DNA of 48,398 nt, taken from the NCBI RefSeq assembly GCF_003429095.1, contig NZ_QVTE01000039.1:1-48398 (forward strand). The letters run 5' to 3'. The DNA is from Peribacillus saganii (GTDB lineage Bacteria > Bacillota > Bacilli > Bacillales > DSM-1321). The notes under the pieces are model-generated. The model ran no database searches. It saw only the letters and a program-made list of their open reading frames with translations, and had not been told where the DNA came from. The translations under genes were made by a program, and so were the position numbers. Each line of letters opens with the position of its first letter. Position 1 is the stretch's first letter. Below, one piece after another: positions 41,484-48,398 of this stretch.

Positions 41484-42215
41484 ATGGAAAGATTACAGAA
41501 GGTAATTGCCCATTCAGGTTTAGTTTCCCGCAGGAAAGCGGAGGAATTGATTGCTGAAGGCAAAGTTAAGGTGAACGGCAAAATTGTAAGGGAGCTCGGA
41601 ACGAAAGTAGGTCCGAATGATAAGGTCGAGGTTAATGAAGTACCACTAGAAAAAGAAGCTCCCGTTTATTATCTGTTGTATAAACCGCGCGGCGTTATTT
41701 CTGCTGTATCTGATGATAAGAACAGGAAGGTTGTCACTGACTTTTTTCCGGAAATAGCAGAACGGATTTATCCAGTAGGAAGGCTTGATTATGATACTTC
41801 AGGTCTTTTGATATTGACGAACGACGGTGAATTTGCCAATGTGCTAATGCATCCTAAACATGAAGTAGACAAAGTGTATGTTGCGAAGGTCAAGGGCATT
41901 CCGCTTAGGGAGAGTCTGAAAAAATTGGACAGAGGAATTAAACTCGAAGATGGAATGACAGCACCCGCAAGGACAAGAGTGATATCCGTTGATAAGAAAA
42001 AACAGACATCGATTGTAGAGATTACGATCCATGAAGGCAGGAATCGGCAGGTCAGAAGGATGTTTGAAGCAATCGGCCATCCGGTTATGAAGCTGAAAAG
42101 GGAGCGATACGGCTTTCTCACGCTTCAAGGGCTCTCAGTCGGCGACTCACGGGAGCTGACGCCGCATGAAGTAAAACAGCTCAGAGCTTTGGCTGTAACC
42201 GGACAAAAAAGGTAA
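41484..42215 (+). CDS. rluB: RluB, 23S rRNA pseudouridine synthase
   Basis: Predicted 243-aa RsuA-family enzyme (B. subtilis YpuL/RluB) that makes pseudouridine in helix 89-90 region of 23S rRNA. The S4 RNA-binding domain is at about 1-60 (QKVIAHSGLVSRRKAEELI). The catalytic motif GRLDYDTSGLLILTNDG has the Asp at residue 102. EGRNRQVRRMFEAIGHPV is also conserved. AGAGGTGATTATAA precedes the ATG. Confidence 0.94.
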   Translation: MERLQKVIAHSGLVSRRKAEELIAEGKVKVNGKIVRELGTKVGPNDKVEVNEVPLEKEAPVYYLLYKPRGVISAVSDDKNRKVVTDFFPEIAERIYPVGRLDYDTSGLLILTNDGEFANVLMHPKHEVDKVYVAKVKGIPLRESLKKLDRGIKLEDGMTAPARTRVISVDKKKQTSIVEITIHEGRNRQVRRMFEAIGHPVMKLKRERYGFLTLQGLSVGDSRELTPHEVKQLRALAVTGQKR

Positions 42216-42266
42216 TTGTCACATAACCTTCAAAAATGAAAACAATGTCGAAATGAGGTTAAATGT

Positions 42267-42272
42267 TATAAT
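42267..42272 (+). promoter_or_regulatory. -10 box of the res operon
   Basis: TATAAT lies 36 nt before the resA start, with no -35 match at 16-18 bp (only aatgtc/atgtcg). Weak -35 elements suit activator-dependent promoters. In B. subtilis, resA is activated by ResD; that control is inferred here. Confidence 0.5.
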
Positions 42273-42307
42273 GAGGGGAAGATTTATAGGGAATTAGGGG
42301 GATATTT

Positions 42308-42835
42308 ATGAAGAAAAAGCAACGCCTCGTGATTAGAACGGCTATTCTTATCATTTTGGGCGCAGCTTTAGCCTATTCGTTATACGCTAATCTTACAAAA
42401 GAGAAAAGTGAAGTGCTAAAATTAAACGCAGAAGCACCTGACTTTGTACTTACTGATATGAACGGCCAAAAACATAAACTTTCCGATTATAGGGGCCAAG
42501 GGGTTTTCCTGAATTTCTGGGGAACATGGTGTAAACCGTGTGAAAAAGAGATGCCTTATATGGCTGACCAATACAAGGTTTATAAGGACCAGGGCGTGCA
42601 GATTCTTGCTGTAAATGTAGGAGAGTCCGAATTTGCGGTCCAAAGTTTTATTGATAAGCATAACCTGAATTTCCCTGTGCTTATTGATGCAAAGGATGAG
42701 GTGCAGAGTGCCTATCAGGTTAACCCTCTGCCTGTTACGTTCCTGATTGATAAGGAAGGCAAAGTAGTCGAATCTATTACTGGGAGTCTGACTGAAGAAG
42801 GAGTTCAAAAACTAATGGAGAGAATTAAACCATAA
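42308..42835 (+). CDS. resA: ResA, extracytoplasmic thiol-disulfide oxidoreductase
   Basis: Predicted 175-aa membrane-anchored thioredoxin-like protein that reduces apocytochrome c cysteines before haem attachment. TM anchor at about 8-27; the active site CKPC (C75, C78) lies in FWGTWCKPCEKEMPY. The conserved cis-Pro loop is NPLPVTFLID. AGGGGGATATTT precedes the ATG. First gene of the resABC cytochrome c maturation operon. Confidence 0.95.
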   Translation: MKKKQRLVIRTAILIILGAALAYSLYANLTKEKSEVLKLNAEAPDFVLTDMNGQKHKLSDYRGQGVFLNFWGTWCKPCEKEMPYMADQYKVYKDQGVQILAVNVGESEFAVQSFIDKHNLNFPVLIDAKDEVQSAYQVNPLPVTFLIDKEGKVVESITGSLTEEGVQKLMERIKP

Positions 42836-42854
42836 ACAATGGGGAGTTTTTAAC

Positions 42855-44486
42855 ATGAATGAAGTGAAATGCGAATGCGGCCATGTAAACCCTCATGGTA
42901 CGGTGCTTTGTGAAGCATGCGGCAGGGTTCTGGATGAGAAAGAGAAGGACAGAAAACTTGTCGATATGAGATATGAAGGAAGCGCTCGCCGTTCACAAAC
43001 GTATGACAAAACAATTGTTGACAAGATATGGAATTTTTTTTCATCTGTTAAGGTGGGAATTTGGCTGATAGTCATTACTCTGATTGCTTCTGCGTTAGGG
43101 ACGATTTTGCCGCAGGAGATGTATATACCGCCCAACATACCACCGGAGCAGTATTACCTGGATGAATACGGAACGTTCGGCAAGCTGTATGTTGAATTTG
43201 GATTCCATAATCTCTATGGGTCTTGGTGGTACTTAATTCTAGTTGCATCTATAGGAATCTCACTAGTTATATGCAGCCTGGACAGGGTGATTCCGCTTTA
43301 CAGGGCATTGAAGGCACAGAAGGTTTCCCGGCATGAGGGCTTTTTAAAACGGCAGAGGCTTTTTGGCATTTCAACGGGTGCAAATTCTAATATAGATTTG
43401 GAACAAATCAAAATAAATCTACGGGATAAGCGATATTCCATCCGAGAAGAAGATGGCAATCTACTTGCGGAAAAAGGACGATTCTCAAGATGGGGTCCCT
43501 ATGTCAACCATATTGGACTGATTATATTCTTATTGGGCGCGATGCTCCGCTTTGTACCTGGAATGTATGTCGATAAAGTGCTTTGGATCCGGGAAGGGGA
43601 GACGAAAGCGATTCCAGGAACCAATGGGCAGTATTACTTATCGAGCGATAAATTTATCCTTGAAGTATATGATAAGGAAAAGGATAAAGAAGTATTTAGT
43701 GATGCGCTTGGAAAGATGGGCGCAGTTGCTAAAAACTATCAAAGCAATGTCACGCTTTTGGAACGTGAAGGTGATGCCATTCCCGGTGAAGAACCTAATC
43801 TGAAAAAAGTAAAGGATTACAGCATTAAGGTTAACGAGCCTTTAAAGTATGACAACTATGCTTTATACCAAGTAGATTACAAGCTTGATGAGCTTGATAA
43901 AATGCACTTTAATCTTATTAATAAAAAATCAGAAGAAAGCTTTGGAGAAATTGAAATTGATCTATATAATCCGAAGCTTAAATATGAACTGAATAAAGGG
44001 TATTCAGTTCAATTAATGAATTATTTTCCTGATTTTGAATTTGATGAGAACGGTGATCCGGTTACCAAATCACCTGTTCCGAACAACCCAGCATTCATTT
44101 TTAAAATGTTCACACCTGACAATCCTGAAGGAGAGGTCAGCTTTGTCGCTATCCAGCAAACGGTTGAACCTTTTGGCGATAATGAATACAAGATGGCTTT
44201 TGCCGGGATTGAAACAAAGAACGTTTCTGCTTTAACTGTGCGAAAGGATTTAACGTTGTGGGTTATTGGACTTGGGGGAGCGATCTTTATGATTGGCGTA
44301 ATCCAGGGGGCCTACTGGAACCACCGCCGGATCTGGATACAGCCGAAGTCCGGAGAAGTCTGGATCGCGGGGCATACGAATAAAAACTGGCATGGGTTAA
44401 AAAGAGAAATCAATATGGTTATAAAAGATACGGGGATTCATGAGCCAATTGACCAGACTCAGGAACAGGAGAAAAAGATATCATAA
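42855..44486 (+). CDS. resB: ResB, cytochrome c biogenesis protein (Ccs1)
   Basis: Predicted 543-aa membrane protein, half of the system II haem handling and ligation complex with ResC. The N-terminus has a small Cys pattern, CECGHVN and CEACG (zinc-ribbon-like), seen also in B. subtilis ResB. TM segments lie at about 65-85, 120-140, 215-235 and 470-490, with a large external loop between the last two. GGGGAGTTTTTAAC precedes the ATG, 19 nt after resA. Confidence 0.94.
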   Translation: MNEVKCECGHVNPHGTVLCEACGRVLDEKEKDRKLVDMRYEGSARRSQTYDKTIVDKIWNFFSSVKVGIWLIVITLIASALGTILPQEMYIPPNIPPEQYYLDEYGTFGKLYVEFGFHNLYGSWWYLILVASIGISLVICSLDRVIPLYRALKAQKVSRHEGFLKRQRLFGISTGANSNIDLEQIKINLRDKRYSIREEDGNLLAEKGRFSRWGPYVNHIGLIIFLLGAMLRFVPGMYVDKVLWIREGETKAIPGTNGQYYLSSDKFILEVYDKEKDKEVFSDALGKMGAVAKNYQSNVTLLEREGDAIPGEEPNLKKVKDYSIKVNEPLKYDNYALYQVDYKLDELDKMHFNLINKKSEESFGEIEIDLYNPKLKYELNKGYSVQLMNYFPDFEFDENGDPVTKSPVPNNPAFIFKMFTPDNPEGEVSFVAIQQTVEPFGDNEYKMAFAGIETKNVSALTVRKDLTLWVIGLGGAIFMIGVIQGAYWNHRRIWIQPKSGEVWIAGHTNKNWHGLKREINMVIKDTGIHEPIDQTQEQEKKIS

Positions 44487-44500
44487 GAGGGGGATTACAG

Positions 44501-45676
44501 TTGGCTGAGATTAGCAGCAATCTATTATACTCTGCTTTTATTATTTATCTTGTCGCAACATTAGTGTTTGGCGGTGCGATCAAGGACAAAAAGACAGAAA
44601 AAGAAAAGAAACAAAGCAAATGGGCTGTAATGGGGTTTGGATTAACTATTCTGGGTTTTGCAGCCCAACTCGGTTATTTTGTGACACGCTGGATTGCCAG
44701 CGGACATGCTCCCGTTAGTAATCTTTTCGAATTTACCACCTTCTTTGGCATGATGCTGGTAGGTGCATTTATTATTATTTATTCTATTTACAGAACTGCG
44801 GCATTGGGTGTGTTCACTCTTCCAGTCGCTATCCTTGTTATTGCATATGGAAGCATGTTCCCAAGGGACATATCGCCTTTGATTCCGGCCCTGCAGAGTG
44901 ACTGGCTGCATATCCATGTTACCACTGCTGCAGCAGGCCAAGCTATTCTTTCTGTCAGCTTTGCTGCAGGACTGATCTTTTTAGTGAAGGCAGTGGATCA
45001 AACGAAAAGCAGCAAGCAGACATTTTGGCTTGAAACCGTTATGTTTGGATTAATTTGTACATTGGCATTCGTCATTGTTTCGTCCGTTTTTTCAGGTCTG
45101 GATTACAAGGAAAGCTTCAACTGGGTTGATAAAAAGGGTAAAGAAGCTGTAATGGAATATTCCTTACCAGCCCTTGCAGGTCCGCATAAAGGCGAACTGT
45201 TAGAAGGGAATTTCGAACCAATTGCGGAGATGCCGGCCATCATTAATGCCAAAAAATTAAATACAGTTATTTGGTCCATTGGCGGCGGCTTGGTGCTTTA
45301 TGGCTTGTTAAGGCTAATTTTCCGAAAGAGAGTCGCAGCCTTATTAAGGCCGCTTGTTAAAAATATTAATCTGGATTTAGTAGATGAGATAAGCTATCGA
45401 TCCGTATTAATAGGTTTCCCTGTCTTTACATTGGGAGCGTTAATATTTGCTATGATTTGGGCACAAATTGCGTGGACCCGATTCTGGGGATGGGATCCGA
45501 AAGAGGTTTGGGCTCTTATTACATTCCTTTTCTATGCAGCATTCCTTCATCTAAGACTATCAAAAGGCTGGCATGGAGAAAAATCTGCGTGGCTTGCCGT
45601 TATTGGTTTTGCCATTATGATGTTTAATCTTGTTGCAGTCAACCTTGTTCTAGCAGGTTTGCATTCTTACGCTTAA
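44501..45676 (+). CDS. resC: ResC, cytochrome c biogenesis protein (CcsA)
   Basis: Predicted 391-aa polytopic haem handling protein of the CcsA/CcmC family and partner of ResB. The tryptophan-rich haem motif is [14 protein letters not shown], flanked by conserved His in [12 protein letters not shown] and [16 protein letters not shown]. About eight TM segments. It starts with TTG; AGAGGGGGA is 6 nt upstream. It follows resB by 14 nt. Confidence 0.94.
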   Translation: MAEISSNLLYSAFIIYLVATLVFGGAIKDKKTEKEKKQSKWAVMGFGLTILGFAAQLGYFVTRWIASGHAPVSNLFEFTTFFGMMLVGAFIIIYSIYRTAALGVFTLPVAILVIAYGSMFPRDISPLIPALQSDWLHIHVTTAAAGQAILSVSFAAGLIFLVKAVDQTKSSKQTFWLETVMFGLICTLAFVIVSSVFSGLDYKESFNWVDKKGKEAVMEYSLPALAGPHKGELLEGNFEPIAEMPAIINAKKLNTVIWSIGGGLVLYGLLRLIFRKRVAALLRPLVKNINLDLVDEISYRSVLIGFPVFTLGALIFAMIWAQIAWTRFWGWDPKEVWALITFLFYAAFLHLRLSKGWHGEKSAWLAVIGFAIMMFNLVAVNLVLAGLHSYA

Positions 45677-45774
45677 TCAAAACATTCTATTTGAAAATTT
45701 GTTCAAGGCTATTTGCTTTGGCAAAAAAAATAGTAAGTAGTTTCATGTGACAACTTGAACGGGAGGGTATCTTG

Positions 45775-46488
45775 ATGGATAATGTAAAAATTTTGGTTGT
45801 TGATGACGAGGAGAGAATTCGCCGTCTTTTGAAGATGTATCTGGAGCGGGAAGAATATTCCATTGATGAAGCCGAAGATGGTAACCAGGCTTTGGAAAAG
45901 GCTTTTGCCAACGACTATGATTTAATTCTTCTCGATATTATGATGCCTGGAAAGGACGGTATAGAAGTATGCCGCGAATTGCGGGAAAAGAAAGCGACAC
46001 CCGTTATCATGCTGACTGCCAAGGGAGAGGAAGTCAATAGAGTCCAAGGCTTTGAAGTTGGAACGGATGATTATATCGTTAAACCTTTCAGCCCAAGGGA
46101 AGTTGTGCTTCGGGTAAAAGCGATTTTGCGCCGCTCATCATCCACCAGCTTTGTCCAGACAGAAACCTCCACTAAGGATGTTATCGTATTTCCGCATTTA
46201 ACAATTGATAACGATGCCCACCGTGTACTGGCAGATGGGAAAGAAGTTGCACTTACTCCAAAGGAATATGAACTTTTGTATTTCCTTGCAAAATCGCCTG
46301 ACAAGGTATTTGACCGCGAGCAGCTTTTAAAGGAAGTTTGGCATTACGAATTTTTTGGAGACCTGAGAACTGTAGATACACACGTAAAACGGCTTAGGGA
46401 AAAGCTAAACCGTGTTTCTGAAAATGCAGCCCAAATGATTGTTACAGTTTGGGGCGTTGGATACAAGTTCGAAGTCGTGAATCAATGA
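45775..46488 (+). CDS. resD: ResD, redox response regulator
   Basis: Predicted 237-aa OmpR/PhoB-type response regulator for aerobic-anaerobic respiration. Receiver motifs: DDEERIRRLL, the phospho-Asp in LILLDIMMPGKDG, and KPFSPREVVLRV. The C-terminal winged helix (about 140-235) has LTPKEYELLYFLAKSP and VDTHVKRLREKL. I take ATG 45775; the in-frame TTG 45772 abuts it. GGGAGGG is upstream. It overlaps resE by 4 nt. Confidence 0.94.
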   Translation: MDNVKILVVDDEERIRRLLKMYLEREEYSIDEAEDGNQALEKAFANDYDLILLDIMMPGKDGIEVCRELREKKATPVIMLTAKGEEVNRVQGFEVGTDDYIVKPFSPREVVLRVKAILRRSSSTSFVQTETSTKDVIVFPHLTIDNDAHRVLADGKEVALTPKEYELLYFLAKSPDKVFDREQLLKEVWHYEFFGDLRTVDTHVKRLREKLNRVSENAAQMIVTVWGVGYKFEVVNQ

Positions 46489-48269
46489 TGTTTTGGCGCA
46501 GTGTTGTTGGTAAACTTTGGTTTACCATTTTGCTGCTTGTATCTTTTGTGTTATTTATTTTATCCGTTCTGCTAATGGAGTTTTTTGAGAATTTCTATCA
46601 AGAGGAAATAGAAAATGAGCTCACCAAGACTGCCTCGAGGGTGGTAAATATAATATCTGAACACGAAGACACGAGCACAGCATTGACAATTGCTTCTGAG
46701 CTGCTGGGGGACCAGACAAAAATTGTACTGATAGAAGATGAACGGAAACTGTATTCCTCGGAGCTGTCTATTGAAACAGGTCTTTCACCTTCATTTTTCA
46801 AGGAAGATCCGCTTCTGAAACAAGTATTTACAAAACGAAAAACAGTGAAGGCAGAAATGCGGCTACCGATTAAGAATAAAGATAACCAGGATATTTCTGC
46901 GATTGTTGTCGGCTTGCCGCTGGAACTTGACGGAAAGAAAGATGTTATTTATTTTTATCAATCATTGGAATCAAGAGAGGAAACAATCCATTCCACCACA
47001 AAATTCATTTTTCTTGCAGCAGGCGTCGCTATTATCCTTACTACCATTTTTGCTTTTTTCCTGTCTACAAGAATAACGGCTCCGCTTAGAAAAATGAGGG
47101 AAGCCGCATTTGAGGTTGCAAGAGGGAGATTTGATACGAAGGTCCCAATCTTGACACATGATGAAATCGGCGAACTGGCTACAGCTTTTAACCAAATGGG
47201 CAGGCAGTTAAAATATAATATTAATGCATTAAACCAGGAAAAGGAAAATCTTTCTAGTATTCTTAGCAGTATGGCAGATGGTGTTATCACCTTTAATAAT
47301 GATGGTACGATTTTAGTAACAAATCCGCCTGCAGATCGGTTTCTCCAAAATTGGTACTATGAAAAAGGATTTATCCATGAAAAGCAACACTCTGTTCCCT
47401 CGGTGCTTATGAACCTGTTTAACCGATCAGGGGAAATGCAAAATGAACAGGTCGGGGAAATCACCCTGCAAGGGCATGACTGGGTGCTCATTGTCAGTCC
47501 GCTGTATAATAATGAATCTATACGCGGTGCAGTTGCAATTCTTCGTGATATGACTGAGGAACGCAAACTGGATAAACTGCGAAAAGATTTTATCGCTAAT
47601 GTTTCCCATGAATTGCGGACTCCAATATCCATGCTTCAAGGCTATAGTGAAGCTATAATTGATGATATTGCGGGTTCAGAAGAAGAAAACAAAGAAATGG
47701 CCAAGATCATTTATGATGAATCACTCCGGATGGGACGCCTGGTCAACGATTTACTTAATCTCGCAAGAATGGAAGCTGGACATATTACTCTAAGCTATGA
47801 AAAAATAGATATGGATCCGTATTTAAATCGAATCACGAATAAATTTCATGGTCTTTCTAAGGAAAAGGACATTACAATTAAAACTCGCACAGAAGAATCT
47901 GAACTTACGTGGGAGTTGGATCCCGACAGGATTGAGCAGGTTTTGACAAATCTGATTGATAACGCAATCAGGCATACTCCGGCAGGGGGAGAGGTTGAAG
48001 TGATACAGTGGACGGACCCTGTAAAAGGGCTTGTACTGTCTGTCCGTGATTCTGGCTCAGGAATTCCCGAAGAAGACCTTGCTTTTGTATTTGAACGATT
48101 TTATAAGGCGGATAAAGCCAGAACCCGAGGATCAGGAACCGGCCTCGGCCTTGCAATCGCAAAAAATATCATAATGGCGCATGATGGCTATATTTCAGTC
48201 AACAGCATGCTTGAAAAAGGGACAACATTCACCTTCAATATTCCACGAAAATTGCAGGAAAATGAATAA
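46485..48269 (+). CDS. resE: ResE, redox sensor histidine kinase
   Basis: Predicted 594-aa membrane kinase (B. subtilis 593 aa) that phosphorylates ResD. TM1 is about 8-30 and TM2 about 170-192, with an extracytoplasmic domain between. Then follow HAMP (about 190-245), PAS (about 255-350) and the kinase. The phospho-His lies in FIANVSHELRTP. N box DNAIRHTP, G1 RDSGSGIPEED and G2 GSGTGLGLAI are intact. ATG 46485 overlaps the resD stop. Confidence 0.95.
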   Translation: MMFWRSVVGKLWFTILLLVSFVLFILSVLLMEFFENFYQEEIENELTKTASRVVNIISEHEDTSTALTIASELLGDQTKIVLIEDERKLYSSELSIETGLSPSFFKEDPLLKQVFTKRKTVKAEMRLPIKNKDNQDISAIVVGLPLELDGKKDVIYFYQSLESREETIHSTTKFIFLAAGVAIILTTIFAFFLSTRITAPLRKMREAAFEVARGRFDTKVPILTHDEIGELATAFNQMGRQLKYNINALNQEKENLSSILSSMADGVITFNNDGTILVTNPPADRFLQNWYYEKGFIHEKQHSVPSVLMNLFNRSGEMQNEQVGEITLQGHDWVLIVSPLYNNESIRGAVAILRDMTEERKLDKLRKDFIANVSHELRTPISMLQGYSEAIIDDIAGSEEENKEMAKIIYDESLRMGRLVNDLLNLARMEAGHITLSYEKIDMDPYLNRITNKFHGLSKEKDITIKTRTEESELTWELDPDRIEQVLTNLIDNAIRHTPAGGEVEVIQWTDPVKGLVLSVRDSGSGIPEEDLAFVFERFYKADKARTRGSGTGLGLAIAKNIIMAHDGYISVNSMLEKGTTFTFNIPRKLQENE

Positions 48270-48312
48270 TCCCATAAAAGAATGACGGAAAATCTTGTTA
48301 CATGGGAAACAC

Positions 48313-48398
48313 GAAAAGCGGAAGCGCCCTGTTTTAGAGGAAGAACGGCTATATTCGCCACGTCCTGTGGCAACGCCGTTCTGACCCACATCCTGTGG
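48313..48398 (+). repeat. Dispersed repeat copy R4, without the module
   Basis: It reads from gaaaagcggaagcgccctg through attcgccacgtcctgtggca to acgccgttctgacccac and catcctgtgg, and runs off the window edge. It is the reverse complement of the framework at 70-212. Both TCCTGTGG sites are uninterrupted here. Confidence 0.8.

Overview
The window is chromosomal DNA from an endospore-forming, low-GC member of the Bacillaceae. Its backbone follows the Bacillus subtilis order yqkE-yqkF-mciZ-nudF-yqxK ... spoIIM-fur-yqzK-xerD-deoB-pupG-dacF-spoIIAA-spoIIAB-sigF-spoVA-lysA ... ribT-ypuF-scpA-scpB-ypuI-dacB-spmA-spmB-rluB-resABCDE. Protein lengths and motifs match those families. The gene content differs from B. 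subtilis, so it is a more distant relative. I cannot name the species from sequence alone.

Layout. 1-414: dispersed repeat. 415-5462: yqkE, an alpha/beta-hydrolase remnant fused to the start of a fabG-like gene, yqkF and mciZ (both minus strand), nudF and an EndoQ-type nuclease. 5463-6029: AT-rich leader. 6030-17581: a one-strand, 13-gene Tad (type IVb/Flp) pilus locus. It encodes CpaB, TadZ/CpaE, CpaF, TadB, TadC, the Flp pilin, a VWA lipoprotein, a 511-aa secreted protein with Gly-X-Y triplets and a glycine-zipper tail, four polytopic membrane proteins, a TadE-like and a TadG-like pseudopilin, and then a strong terminator. 17747-20684: spoIIM, fur, yqzK, xerD. 21012-27772: deoB-pupG, pdp, dacF and the sigma-F operon. 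27998-31104: a shortened spoVA operon. 31227-35451: lysA, ypuA, ribT, ypuF and two tiny membrane-peptide genes. 35758-38088: scpA-scpB, a hypothetical gene, ypuI. 38379-38900: a decayed superoxide dismutase pseudogene. 38951-41230: dacB-spmA-spmB. 41484-48269: rluB and resABCDE (cytochrome c maturation plus the ResDE redox two-component system).

Two themes stand out. First, much of the window is sporulation machinery: sigma-F and its anti- and anti-anti-factors, SpoIIM, DacF, DacB, SpmA, SpmB, SpoVAA/AB/AEA/AF, MciZ and a YjcZ-like peptide. The spoVA operon, however, lacks spoVAC, spoVAD and spoVAEB. Second, the Tad locus carries cargo unusual for a plain adhesive pilus. The 511-aa protein has a C-terminal region that looks like the membrane-active tail of polymorphic toxins, and it is followed by several small membrane proteins. 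I consider this the best candidate for an undescribed system, either a Tad-built surface fibre or a Tad-associated effector/immunity set. That function is inference.

The DNA also holds a family of dispersed repeats. An exactly 57-bp two-hairpin module sits at different positions inside a common framework. Two arrays of short degenerate direct repeats and two decayed genes are also present.
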